From Desulfobacula sp. (GTDB lineage Bacteria; Desulfobacterota; Desulfobacteria; Desulfobacterales; Desulfobacteraceae): a stretch of DNA of 32,607 nt. Made by a program: the position numbers and the translations under genes. How positions within the stretch are numbered: the stretch's first letter is position 1; each line of letters begins with the position of its first letter. Below the pieces are notes generated by a model that saw only the letters and a list, made by a program, of their open reading frames with translations, was not told the DNA's origin and did no database searches. The stretch spans positions 1 to 32,607 of the forward strand of contig JAMPXP010000035.1 of NCBI GenBank assembly GCA_023701135.1. Reading direction: 5' to 3'. Below are positions 1 through 8,324 of the stretch, piece after piece.

Positions 1-68
1 ACCGATCAAAGAAAAATCATACAATCCCCATAGCCGCCTCGGGGCTGAAATAACCTTCAGTTCATCCA

Positions 69-137
69 TTTAATCGATTTGTTGCAAGGCTGAAAAGAAA
101 TTCAACTGGGCATTGTGGCATGCAACAATCGATTAAA
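69..137. repeat. Long imperfect inverted repeat
   Basis: The left arm at 69-86 (TTTAATCGATTTGTTGCA) and the right arm at 121-137 (TGCAACAATCGATTAAA) are reverse complements apart from one extra T in the left arm. They are separated by 34 bases. The arms could form a cruciform or RNA hairpin, or be two half-sites of a looping regulator. There is no downstream T-tract, so it is not a typical intrinsic terminator. The function is unknown. Confidence 0.6.
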
Positions 138-240
138 CGCTCTTCCATCAGTCAGCATTCATTTAAAATTATTAAAAACTCAAAATGGAACTCTTTGATT
201 TCCCTGCCCCCGATCAAATTGGAAAAAATCAAGAAAAGGA

Positions 241-270
241 TTGACTTTTGACGGATAGTCCTATCCAATC
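241..270 (+). promoter_or_regulatory. Probable promoter with small palindrome
   Basis: A TTGACT -35-like hexamer lies at 241-246, and a poor -10 candidate lies 15-17 bases downstream. GGATAG-TC-CTATCC at 254-267 is an inverted repeat across the spacer and -10 zone, where a repressor would act. It is about 100 bases upstream of the first gene of the sensor operon. The weak -10 makes the promoter call tentative; the palindrome itself is plain. Confidence 0.4.
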
Positions 271-366
271 TTTTGAGGGTCAGGCGGTTTCATCTGAAAA
301 CTTCGATGGGCCGCTGTTTCAGAAAATTTTAAGCCGGTCAACGGGCGTTAGCCAGGGGGGATGACG

Positions 367-1617
367 ATGAATAAGGGGATAGGTTCGGTTTTTCTCATGA
401 TCCTTTTCTGCCTGGCCGGGTTTTCCGGTTGCCAGGATGAAAAAATTCTGGTGCCCGTTCCTCCGGTGGTGCTGAATGTGGATGACAGGGAAGTGGTTTT
501 CGGCTCTTCCCTTGCCCTCCAGGGTCATGCCGGATATCTGGGCCAGGAGACCCTCAAGGGTGCCATGTGTTATCTTAACCATGTCAATGAAAAGGGCGGG
601 GTTCATGGACGAACCATCCGCCTCATCACCCGGGACGACAGTTATGACCCGCCCAAATGCCTGGCCAATACCCAGCGGTTTATCATTGAAGACCAGGTAT
701 TCGGCCTTTTCTGTTATGTGGGAACACCCACCACCGTAAAAATTCTCACCCTGGTGGAAGAGGCCAAAATCCCCCTCCTGGGCATGTTCACCGGCGCCAA
801 TGCCCTTCGTGATCCCTTTCTGCCCTATGTCATCAATGTCAGGGCCTCCTATTACCAGGAAACGGGAATAGCGGTGGACCATATGGTCAAGGATCTGGGC
901 CTCAGCAAAATTGCGGTTTTCTATCAATATGACGCCTTCGGATTCGACGGTCTTACCGGAACCGAGCTGGCCCTCAAACGGTATCGTCTTGAGCCTGTGG
1001 CCCGGGGAAGCTATGTCCGGGGGACCCATGATATCAAGGAAGGGCTTGAAAAGATCATGGAGTCCGGGGCCGAGGCCGTGGTCATGATCGGCACCTCAGA
1101 CCCCTGCGCCAATTTTATCCGCAAGGCCATGCAGAATGATTTCTCTCCCATTTTTTACATGGTCTCCTTTGTCGGGGCAAAGGAATTGTCCAGGAATCTG
1201 ATGGATACGGATACCACCGGGATGGATATTCTCATGTCCCAGGTGGTTCCGCCGCCCAGGGCGCCGGACGGCGGCATCGCACCCAGCGCCGTTGAGTTTG
1301 CCCGGCTCCTGGCACGGTATTATCCCGGAGAAGAGCCGAATTTTGTGGGATTTGAGGGATATATCAATGCCAAGGTCCTGGTGGAGGGTCTGGAGCGGGC
1401 CGGAAGGGAGCTGACCCGGGAATCCTTTCTATCGGCCATTAATTCCATGACCGATTTTTCCCTGGGACCCGATGTACGGCTGTCCTTTGGCCCCAAAGAC
1501 CACCAGGGCATGGACACCATTTATTTTACACGCTTGCAGAAGGACCGGTTTACCCTGCTGGCCGACTGGACACAATTGACCGGGGGAACGGGCAAATCAA
1601 CGGGAGAGGATAAATAG
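367..1617 (+). CDS. Periplasmic ligand-binding lipoprotein (Leu/Ile/Val-binding type)
   Basis: This is a type I periplasmic-binding-fold protein of the branched-chain amino acid receptor family, about 416 residues. The N-terminus is a hydrophobic signal ending in a lipobox-like FSGC at about residues 17-20, so it is probably a lipoprotein. The body has the family pattern: LGQETLKGAMCYLNHVNEKGG near the start, then RLITRDDSYDP, and a hinge segment with GTPTTVKI. An ATG at 361 is also possible, but 367 has a G-rich ribosome site at better spacing. It stands one base upstream of a membrane histidine kinase and no ABC permease or ATPase genes are nearby. I therefore infer that it presents a ligand to the kinase rather than to a transporter. 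The ligand cannot be told from sequence. Confidence 0.85.
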   Translation: MNKGIGSVFLMILFCLAGFSGCQDEKILVPVPPVVLNVDDREVVFGSSLALQGHAGYLGQETLKGAMCYLNHVNEKGGVHGRTIRLITRDDSYDPPKCLANTQRFIIEDQVFGLFCYVGTPTTVKILTLVEEAKIPLLGMFTGANALRDPFLPYVINVRASYYQETGIAVDHMVKDLGLSKIAVFYQYDAFGFDGLTGTELALKRYRLEPVARGSYVRGTHDIKEGLEKIMESGAEAVVMIGTSDPCANFIRKAMQNDFSPIFYMVSFVGAKELSRNLMDTDTTGMDILMSQVVPPPRAPDGGIAPSAVEFARLLARYYPGEEPNFVGFEGYINAKVLVEGLERAGRELTRESFLSAINSMTDFSLGPDVRLSFGPKDHQGMDTIYFTRLQKDRFTLLADWTQLTGGTGKSTGEDK

Positions 1618-1618
1618 A

Positions 1619-3643
1619 ATGATCCGCTATTACGAACAGGTCTCGTTGAAAAACCAGATTTTTGTCACCATCCTGCTGGTCATTCTCATCATCAGCGCCA
1701 CCATTGCCCTCCTGGCCCGGTGGATTCTCATCTCAGGGCTGACCAAGGAGCTGGAGCTGCGGGGGATCGCCGTGGCCCATTCCATTGCCGAGCGGGGCGC
1801 CGGGTTTGTGCTTGAAAAAAATTCCCCGGAGCTGCTGACCCTTATTTTTGATGAGGCCAGGCTCAGGGAGCGGCAGCATATGATCAATTATATCTATGTG
1901 CTGGACCGGAGCGACCAGGTCATCTCCCATACCTTTACCATCCCCTTTCCTTCCGAATTCAGCAAAGTCAATCCCATGCCGGAAAATGCACAGCACAGCG
2001 TCCGTCTGGTGGAGCACGGGACCAATACCTCCTATGACATCGTCGTGCCCATGAACGAAGGGCTCTACCGGATCGGAACGGTTCATGTGGGCCTGAGCAA
2101 AGAGCATATCGACAAGCTGGTCTCAAAGCTCAGGTTTATGTTCCTGGGATTTATTTCAGCGGTGATCATCATTATTTTTTATGTCAGCCACCGGATCTCA
2201 CGGCATATTACCATGCCCATCACCCGGCTCACCCGGATCTCGGATGAACTGAGCCGGGGAAATTTTGATTTTAATCTCAACCCGGAAGGCAATACCGTGG
2301 AGCTGGAAGAAACCTTAGAATGGGGAGCCACCCATTGCCCGGCCTATAAAGACACCAATATGCCCTGCCGGCATTTTGACCAGCAGAGCCGGCATTTCAG
2401 GACCCGGGATGCGGCCGGCGAGGAAACCTGCCGGGACTGCCTTTTTTACCGGAAAAATCAAGGCCGGGACGAAGTCTCGCAATTGGCCGATTCTTTCCTG
2501 AATATGGTCTGGTCCATCCGGCTTTATCGAAAACGGCTCCAGGAGTCGGAATTAAAATACCGGTCCCTCTTTGACTCGGCCCCGAATCCCATTTTTGTGG
2601 TGGATGCCGCCACGGAAACCATTCTGGATGCCAATCCCAGGGCTGAAGAACTCTATGAATATCCCCTTGAAGCCCTTTTCGGCATGCCCTTTCAACGGCT
2701 GGGCCAGGATCATATCAAAGAGTCCCCCCTTGCCGTCCAGCCCCACGGGAACACGGACGCTTCAGGGCCTGCAAAAGACTATGTCTATTACCCGAGGATC
2801 CTGCATCTTAAAAACGGGGGCCACCCCTTTTATGTGAATATGCATGCCTGCCCCATCAGCTACGGCGGCCGCCAGGCCATTGTGGTGGCCATCACCGACA
2901 TTACGGAAATGATTGAAAAGGACGCCCAGCTCGTTCAGGCCGCCAAAATGAAGACCCTGGGAGAAATGAGCGCCGGTATTGCCCATGAGATCAACCAGCC
3001 CCTGAATACCATTAAAATGGGCAGCGATTATCTGACCCTGCTCCTGGATCAGAAAAAAACCATCACCGAAGCCCAGATCCGGGATATGGTCACGGAAATC
3101 AGTGAGCAGGTGGACCGGGCCACGGAGATCATTAACAACCTCAGGGCCTTTGGCCGGAAATCCGACCTGGCCATGGAACTGGTCAGCATGAAGGAACCCA
3201 TCCAGGGGGTTCTCTCCATCATCGGCCGCCAGTTTTCCATCCAGAGAATCGCCATCCGCCTGGATCTGGCCGATAACCTGCCCCTGGTGAAGGCCCAGAA
3301 CAATCATTTGCAGCAGGTGTTTTTTAACCTGCTCAACAATGCAAGGGATGCCATCCAGGAAAAGATGGAAACCGAACCGGATCTTTTCGGGGACATCCTT
3401 GTGAAAACCTATGCCCGGAACGGCAAAGTGGTGGTCAGTGTAACGGATAACGGTTCCGGAATCCCGGAACCGGTCCGGGACAAGATTTTCGAGCCTTTTT
3501 TCACCACCAAAAAAACCGGCAAGGGCATGGGCCTGGGACTGGCCATTACCTATGGCATTGTCCGGGATTACGGCGGAACCATTGAAATCGACAGCACCCC
3601 CGGCCGGGGAACAACCTTTTATCTGATATTTTCAGCAGTATAA
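1619..3643 (+). CDS. Membrane sensor histidine kinase with HAMP, Cys-rich linker and PAS
   Basis: The protein has 674 residues. In order it shows TM1 (about 13-37), an extracytoplasmic region (about 38-170), TM2 (about 173-190), HAMP (about 190-235), a Cys-rich segment (238-280), PAS (about 308-430), HisKA with the phospho-acceptor His456 in GIAHEINQP, and HATPase_c with [16 protein letters not shown] and GMGLGL. The Cys-rich segment has Cys240, Cys250, Cys271 and Cys274 in the form CPAY-x6-C ... C-x2-C, resembling the deltaproteobacterial two-CW motif but without the Trp residues. Such a cluster could bind metal or sense thiol redox state; that is inference. It starts immediately after the binding-protein gene and precedes a receiver-STAS gene, which is the likely partner. 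The kinase class is certain; the stimulus is not. Confidence 0.93.
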   Translation: MIRYYEQVSLKNQIFVTILLVILIISATIALLARWILISGLTKELELRGIAVAHSIAERGAGFVLEKNSPELLTLIFDEARLRERQHMINYIYVLDRSDQVISHTFTIPFPSEFSKVNPMPENAQHSVRLVEHGTNTSYDIVVPMNEGLYRIGTVHVGLSKEHIDKLVSKLRFMFLGFISAVIIIIFYVSHRISRHITMPITRLTRISDELSRGNFDFNLNPEGNTVELEETLEWGATHCPAYKDTNMPCRHFDQQSRHFRTRDAAGEETCRDCLFYRKNQGRDEVSQLADSFLNMVWSIRLYRKRLQESELKYRSLFDSAPNPIFVVDAATETILDANPRAEELYEYPLEALFGMPFQRLGQDHIKESPLAVQPHGNTDASGPAKDYVYYPRILHLKNGGHPFYVNMHACPISYGGRQAIVVAITDITEMIEKDAQLVQAAKMKTLGEMSAGIAHEINQPLNTIKMGSDYLTLLLDQKKTITEAQIRDMVTEISEQVDRATEIINNLRAFGRKSDLAMELVSMKEPIQGVLSIIGRQFSIQRIAIRLDLADNLPLVKAQNNHLQQVFFNLLNNARDAIQEKMETEPDLFGDILVKTYARNGKVVVSVTDNGSGIPEPVRDKIFEPFFTTKKTGKGMGLGLAITYGIVRDYGGTIEIDSTPGRGTTFYLIFSAV

Positions 3644-3684
3644 GGCAGGATCATGATTCACCCCAATATAAGGGCAGGGCTAAA

Positions 3685-4422
3685 ATGACAGACACAGAAG
3701 AGACAAAACCGGAAAAAATTCTGGTCATTGATGATGAAAAAGCAACTTTGAAAATGTTCAGGCTGTTTCTGGACCTTTACGGGTTTGACATTCATACGGC
3801 AGAGTCCGGCGAAGAAGGGCTTGAAATCTTTGACCGGGAAAAACCCGGCATCGTGCTCACCGATATCAAAATGCCGGGCATGGACGGCATCGAGGTCCTC
3901 AAAGAGATCAAACGCCGGGCCCCCCAGACCGAGGTCATTGTCATCACCGGCCACGGCGATATGGACCTGGCCATCCAGGCCCTGAACCTGGATGCGGCAG
4001 ATTTTATCAACAAACCCATTCAGCGGCAGAGCCTGGAGAACGGGCTGGCCAGGGCCCGGGAACGTCTGAAAATCGCCCGGAGCCTTCAGGATCAGGTCAA
4101 CAGCCGGATGGCCGACAACAACCTGGTCATCCGGCTCCAGGGTCATATCAGCGCCAAGAGTGAGCAATACCTTAAAGAGGCCTATGCAGAGGCGGTGCCA
4201 AAAGGCGTAAAGCGGTTGATCTTCCATTTTGATGACAGCACCTCGGTGAACGGAGCAGGCATTGCCATTTTAACCCAATTGGTGTTGGACAGTGAAAAAC
4301 TAGGAATTGAAATCCTCATGGCCGGTGTGCCGGAAAATTTCAGGCGGGTATTTGATATTGTGGGCCTGAGCCGCCGGGTCAGGTTCTATGACACCATGGA
4401 AGATGCCTGCAAGGCAGTATAG
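3685..4422 (+). CDS. Response regulator: receiver plus STAS-like domain (copy 1)
   Basis: The protein has 245 residues. A CheY-type receiver spans about 10-125, with acidic pair Asp16/Asp17, phospho-acceptor Asp60 in VLTDIKMPGMDG, and the T-G-H and K-P positions in VITGHGDMD and FINKPI. After a helical linker (about 120-135) the C-terminal 105 residues read as a STAS domain, including LIFHFDDSTSVNGAGIAIL. The usual DSSG phosphosite of anti-sigma antagonists reads VNGAG here, so the phosphorylatable Ser is missing. There is no DNA-binding domain, so output is probably by protein-protein contact. It is the probable partner of the kinase immediately upstream. A clear paralogue lies at 23169-23867. 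The receiver is certain; the STAS call rests on pattern and length. Confidence 0.88.
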   Translation: MTDTEETKPEKILVIDDEKATLKMFRLFLDLYGFDIHTAESGEEGLEIFDREKPGIVLTDIKMPGMDGIEVLKEIKRRAPQTEVIVITGHGDMDLAIQALNLDAADFINKPIQRQSLENGLARARERLKIARSLQDQVNSRMADNNLVIRLQGHISAKSEQYLKEAYAEAVPKGVKRLIFHFDDSTSVNGAGIAILTQLVLDSEKLGIEILMAGVPENFRRVFDIVGLSRRVRFYDTMEDACKAV

Positions 4423-4439
4423 ACCCAAAGGAGGACAAA

Positions 4440-4997
4440 ATGAAACGATTTAAGACACCCCTTCTTGTGCTGTTACTGATTGTCTTTCTCCCGGCATTCT
4501 CAAATGCCGAGACCTCTCTGCCTGAACCAGGCCAAAAACTTGTTTCCCTGAGGCTGCCCGCACCTGCGGACCCGGCCGGGAAAAAAAGTTTGGGCCTGGG
4601 CGGTCCTGTAACCGAATTCGGCATTTCCGATCTTAAAACCGAGCTTGTTCTCCTGGAGGTCATCGGGGTCTATTGCCCCCAGTGCTTTAAGCAGGCCCCG
4701 GAATTCAATAAATTGTACGAGCGGCTGAACAAGGGAAAAATGAAGGGCCGGGTGGCCATGTTTGCTTTGGCGGCCGGGGGAACGGACCCGGAAATAGAGC
4801 AGCTCATTCAAAGCGGGCAATACGCTTTTCCCGTGGTGGCCGACATGAAATATGAAGCCCACAAGCTCCTGGGAGAACCCAAAACCCCCTTCACCATCCT
4901 CTGCCGCCCGGACGGGTCCGTTCTTTATACCCATCTTGGGATCATCACGGATATTGATGCCTTTTATGCAGAGATCAAAGGATTCCTCAGCAAGTGA
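4440..4997 (+). CDS. TlpA-like periplasmic thioredoxin-fold protein (copy 1)
   Basis: The protein has 185 residues, with an AAAGGAGG ribosome site just upstream. Residues 1-23 are a signal peptide (Lys/Arg, then a hydrophobic run, then SNA). The thioredoxin-fold active site is CPQC at Cys79/Cys82, in EVIGVYCPQCFKQAPEFN. The cis-Pro position is in EPKTPFTIL. A conserved lead-in, LPAPxxxxxxxSLGL, is shared with the second TlpA-like protein at 17892-18494, which marks them as one subfamily. The expected role is thiol-disulfide exchange outside the cytoplasm; whether it reduces or oxidises is not visible. Its stop codon overlaps the start of the next gene (TGATG), suggesting translational coupling. 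Subfamily membership is read from sequence; the substrate is unknown. Confidence 0.87.
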   Translation: MKRFKTPLLVLLLIVFLPAFSNAETSLPEPGQKLVSLRLPAPADPAGKKSLGLGGPVTEFGISDLKTELVLLEVIGVYCPQCFKQAPEFNKLYERLNKGKMKGRVAMFALAAGGTDPEIEQLIQSGQYAFPVVADMKYEAHKLLGEPKTPFTILCRPDGSVLYTHLGIITDIDAFYAEIKGFLSK

Positions 4998-6619
4998 TGA
5001 CACCTTCTTTGCCCCATGATGGTGACCGCAAAGACTATCATCTTGCCGTCATCCGGGAAACCGCTGCCGAACTCGGCCATACCCGCCATCCCGGCCGGAT
5101 TCTGGCCTCCTTTCTCATGTCGGCCCAGGGGGGCCTGGGGGCCCTGGGCGGGTTTGCCGCCCTTACGGACAGGGCTTCGGAAATCACCCATCTTCTTGTC
5201 CGGGGTGAAGAAAAGGTGGGGCCCGAAGAGATCAAAGGCCTTATCAAAAAAGCGGCAGACCCGGCCAAGGCAGAACCGTCCGCTTTTTTTATAGCCATGA
5301 ACAACTCTTTCCTTAACGGATTTGCCCTCATTCTTGCCTGCCCCCTGGAGGACGGGCGGATGGCCTTTCTGGGGCTGTCGCCGGCCATGCACGGCCGGGA
5401 CTATGACCCGGATGACCGGCAACTGCTGATCAGCCTTTCCTCTCTTTTTCAAATCAGCCTCAATTCCGCACTTTTTTCCACCCGGGTGGAACTGTTGAAT
5501 GCCGAGCTTGAGAAACGGAATACGGAACTGGACCGCCAGGTATTTTATCTCAACGGACTCAAGGAATTGTCCATGGAGGCCGGAGAATCCGTTGATGTGG
5601 AAAAATTCCTGGCTGCCTTTCTGCCCACCCTCCTGGGACGGTTTTCCAGGTCCCAGGGCATGGTGGTCCTTCATAACAGAGCCAGCGGCGACATCTGGCT
5701 GAAAACCATGGGCATCCAGCCCGAACCGGCCCTGGCCGTTTTGCCCCTGGACCGGCTCCTGTTTCTTTGTCTGGCCGGTGTGGAAAACAAACATATCCAA
5801 CCGCTTCAGGCCGAACCCGTGGTTCAGATGGACCCGCTTCTCCCCCTGGTTCCCGGCTTTGCACCGGAAAGTGCCTTTCTCTTTCTGGTCAAGGATCAGA
5901 TGTATGGTACCGTCCTCCTCGGGCCACCCCTGGAAGACCACAAATTTTCAGCCCCGGAAAAAGAACTCCTGTCCGCCTTTGTGGCCCAGTCGGTTCTCCA
6001 TCTTAAAAATGCAGATTCCTTTGCCGCCATTGTGGCCTTAAACCGGAACCTGGCAGAACAGAACCAGGCCCTGCGGGACACCATTGACGAGCTGACCCGG
6101 GCCGAGCAACGCATCAGCGTCCTTGAAACGGCGGCCCGGCGAATCGCCCGGATGGTCAGCCACAATGCCGAGAGAATCCTGCAGGTGCGTCTCCTGGATT
6201 TTATCCTGATCATCGGGATCAGCATTGTTCTGGGCGTCCTGTTTAATCTTCAAAACCCCAAGGGCTTATCCTTTTTTCCCCTGCCAAACCCCGAAGCAAC
6301 CAAAACCGTCGCAGCACCCGAGGCCCTTCGGCTGTTGTCAAGGGAAAAGGCCCTCCTGATAGACGCACGGCCCAGGGAATTCTATGAACTGAATCATGCC
6401 CCTGGGGCCATCAATGTCCCTCCCTCTCTTTTTGATGCCCTGTACGCGGCGAATTTCAATGATGAAGATCCGGAGCGCCCGATGGTCATCTACGGCAGAA
6501 CCGTCAGCCGCCTCTATGACGAGATGACGGCCCGAAAATTTATCAGCCGGGATCACGAAGAGGTGTATCTCTATCTTGGAGACCCGAGGAATCTGTCGGC
6601 AAAAGGGGAGGCTCCATAA
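4997..6619 (+). CDS. GAF-like / transmembrane / rhodanese-like fusion protein
   Basis: The protein has 540 residues from the ATG that overlaps the previous stop; a GTG one codon earlier is also in frame. Two GAF-like regions can be traced (about 25-155 and 200-345), then a coiled coil (345-390), one strong membrane helix (about 402-419, ILIIGISIVLGVLFNL) and a rhodanese-like domain (about 440-530) with LLIDARPREFYELNHAPGAINVP. At the catalytic-loop position, where rhodaneses have Cys, this protein reads VIYGRTVSRL, so sulfurtransferase activity is unlikely. With no signal peptide, the GAF part should be cytoplasmic and the rhodanese part periplasmic. I infer a signal- or redox-coupling scaffold. 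The GAF assignments are tentative; the rhodanese fold is confident. Confidence 0.78.
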   Translation: MTPSLPHDGDRKDYHLAVIRETAAELGHTRHPGRILASFLMSAQGGLGALGGFAALTDRASEITHLLVRGEEKVGPEEIKGLIKKAADPAKAEPSAFFIAMNNSFLNGFALILACPLEDGRMAFLGLSPAMHGRDYDPDDRQLLISLSSLFQISLNSALFSTRVELLNAELEKRNTELDRQVFYLNGLKELSMEAGESVDVEKFLAAFLPTLLGRFSRSQGMVVLHNRASGDIWLKTMGIQPEPALAVLPLDRLLFLCLAGVENKHIQPLQAEPVVQMDPLLPLVPGFAPESAFLFLVKDQMYGTVLLGPPLEDHKFSAPEKELLSAFVAQSVLHLKNADSFAAIVALNRNLAEQNQALRDTIDELTRAEQRISVLETAARRIARMVSHNAERILQVRLLDFILIIGISIVLGVLFNLQNPKGLSFFPLPNPEATKTVAAPEALRLLSREKALLIDARPREFYELNHAPGAINVPPSLFDALYAANFNDEDPERPMVIYGRTVSRLYDEMTARKFISRDHEEVYLYLGDPRNLSAKGEAP

Positions 6620-6620
6620 C

Positions 6621-7100
6621 ATGTGGAACCATGTGTCAGCCTGGATGAGGCATCCTTTCTCAGCTCTCTTGGCCCGGTTTTATCTCGGGGGGATTTTTAT
6701 TTATGCCAGCCTGAACAAGATCAATTTTCCCGGGGAATTTTCAGACAATATTGCCGCCTATCTTCTGGTGCCCTATTTTCTTGTGGATCCCATGGCGATT
6801 TTATTGCCCTGGATCGAACTGGTCAGCGGGGTCTGCCTGGTGGCCGGCATCCGTGTCAGGGCTTCCGCCGCCATCATCTGCACCCTTTTGGGAATATTCA
6901 CCCTTGCCGTAACCGTGGTCCTTGTCAAAAAAACACCCATTGACTGCGGCTGCTTTCAAAACGTGGGAGACCCTGTCTCCCTGATCACCGTGGGCCGGGA
7001 TCTTCTCTGGCTGGCCATGGGAATTTATGTGTTCAGATACGACCGCTTCATCCACCTGGATCGCCTGTTCATGATCAAGCCCGAGGATCTTAACACGTAA
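6621..7100 (+). CDS. MauE/DoxX-like redox-associated membrane protein
   Basis: The protein has 159 residues. The chosen ATG is preceded by GGGGAGG at 6605-6611; a longer frame exists upstream but would overlap the previous gene by 45 bases. Four hydrophobic helices can be traced. The motifs LARFYLGGIFIYASLNKI at the start and IDCGCF before the last helix are typical of the MauE/DoxX family, whose members accompany periplasmic disulfide or thiol enzymes. It is the last gene of the operon, two bases after the rhodanese-like gene, and ends 13 bases from the convergent efflux operon. The likely role is passing thiol electrons across the membrane for the TlpA-like protein. The family is confident; the reaction is inferred. 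Confidence 0.8.
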   Translation: MWNHVSAWMRHPFSALLARFYLGGIFIYASLNKINFPGEFSDNIAAYLLVPYFLVDPMAILLPWIELVSGVCLVAGIRVRASAAIICTLLGIFTLAVTVVLVKKTPIDCGCFQNVGDPVSLITVGRDLLWLAMGIYVFRYDRFIHLDRLFMIKPEDLNT

Positions 7101-7112
7101 TCTGCTTTGCGG

Positions 7113-8324
7113 TTATTCATGGCGCAGGGCTTCAATGGGGTCCAGAAGGGCCGCCTTCCGGGCCGGGAAATACCCGAAGACCACGCCCACGCCTGCGGAG
7201 AAGAGAAAGGACACCACAATGATGCCGACATTCAGGATAAAGGGCACCTTGAGGGCCCCGGCGCCGGCGGCCGAGGCGGCAATGCCCAGGAGGATGCCGA
7301 TGATGCCGCCAAAGCAGGACAGTACCACGGCCTCGATGAGAAACTGCATGAGCACCTGTTTTTCCATGGCGCCGATGGCCAGCCGGATACCGATTTCACG
7401 GGTCCGTTCCGTCACCGAGACCAGCATGATGTTCATGATGCCGATGCCGCCGACCAGCAGGCTGACGGCAGCCACAGCCCCCAGGAGGGTGGTCAGGAGC
7501 CGGGTGGTGCCGGTCAGGGTTTGGACGATTTCCTGCATGTCCCGGACATGAAAATCGTCTTCCTCGTCCTCCCCGACCTGGCGGCGCTGGCGCAGCAACC
7601 TTTCAATATCCGCCTTGGCCTTTTCCGTTGAAACCCCGTCCAAGACCGACACGGAAATGGAATTGACATCGGTATTGCCGGCCAGCCGCCGCTGGACCGT
7701 CCTCAGGGGCAGGAGTACAAAATCATCCTGGTCCGACCCGAAGCCGGACTGTCCCTTGGGTTTCAGGACCCCGATGATCCGACAGGAAATTTTCTCAAGC
7801 CGGATGACGGTTCCCAGGGGGTCCTGCCCTCCGAAAAACTGTTTCCGGAGGGTGTCGCCGATGATGCAGACGGCGGACCCGGCCCTCAATTCATCGTCGT
7901 TAAAGGGCCGCCCGTCGGCCAGGGTCCAGTTCCGGACCTTGAGATAGGCATTGGTGCTGCCCGTAATGAGGGTGGACCAGTTATCGTTTCCCCGAATGGC
8001 CTGGGCCGACCGGCCGTTGACCGGGGCCACCCCGGCCAGTCCGGAAATCTCCCTTTCAATGGCCTCTGCGTCGGCAATCTTGAATTTGGAAGCCGCCGAC
8101 CGGGTTCCCCCCGGACCCCGGAAGCTTTGCCCGGGATAGATGTCGATGAGATTGCTCCCCAGACTGGATATCTCATTGGCCACCTGCCGGGTGGCCCCGT
8201 CCCCCACGGTGACCATGGTGATCACCGCGGCCACGCCGATAACGATGCCCAGGATGGTCAGGGAGGAGCGCATGACGTTTCGCCGGATTTCACGCAGGGC
8301 AATGAGGATGGTTTCAAGAAACAT
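7113..8324 (-). CDS. MacB-type ABC transporter permease
   Basis: The protein has 403 residues from the ATG at 8324, which has GGGAGG seven bases upstream; an alternative ATG at 8348 adds eight residues. The N-terminus (LIALREIRRNVMRSSLT, then a hydrophobic helix) is typical of the MacB/FtsX permease family. A large extracytoplasmic domain follows (about 50-270). Three more helices lie at the C-terminus, with the family stretch VGGIGIMNIMLVSVTERTRE. The ATPase is a separate gene immediately upstream and overlaps it by 11 bases, whereas E. coli MacB is a fusion. With the adaptor and outer-membrane factor it should form a tripartite export machine. The substrate is unknown. Confidence 0.93.
   Translation of the reverse strand: MFLETILIALREIRRNVMRSSLTILGIVIGVAAVITMVTVGDGATRQVANEISSLGSNLIDIYPGQSFRGPGGTRSAASKFKIADAEAIEREISGLAGVAPVNGRSAQAIRGNDNWSTLITGSTNAYLKVRNWTLADGRPFNDDELRAGSAVCIIGDTLRKQFFGGQDPLGTVIRLEKISCRIIGVLKPKGQSGFGSDQDDFVLLPLRTVQRRLAGNTDVNSISVSVLDGVSTEKAKADIERLLRQRRQVGEDEEDDFHVRDMQEIVQTLTGTTRLLTTLLGAVAAVSLLVGGIGIMNIMLVSVTERTREIGIRLAIGAMEKQVLMQFLIEAVVLSCFGGIIGILLGIAASAAGAGALKVPFILNVGIIVVSFLFSAGVGVVFGYFPARKAALLDPIEALRHE

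Larger units (their letters stand above)
1..360. other. Non-coding leader before the sensor operon
   Basis: No convincing coding frame is visible in this stretch. It holds the inverted repeat at 69-137 and a probable promoter at 241-270, both listed separately. The base composition is A+T-richer than the genes that follow, as expected of a regulatory region. The end of any gene to the left lies outside the window. Confidence 0.6.

Noticed and set aside
319-1029. Long minus-strand open frame opposite the binding-protein gene, and many similar frames opposite other genes
   Set aside because: They lack ribosome sites and family motifs, run opposite genes with clear protein families, and reflect codon bias in G+C-rich coding sequence.
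367-1617. First gene of an amino-acid ABC uptake operon
   Set aside because: No permease or ATPase genes follow; the next genes are a kinase and a response regulator.
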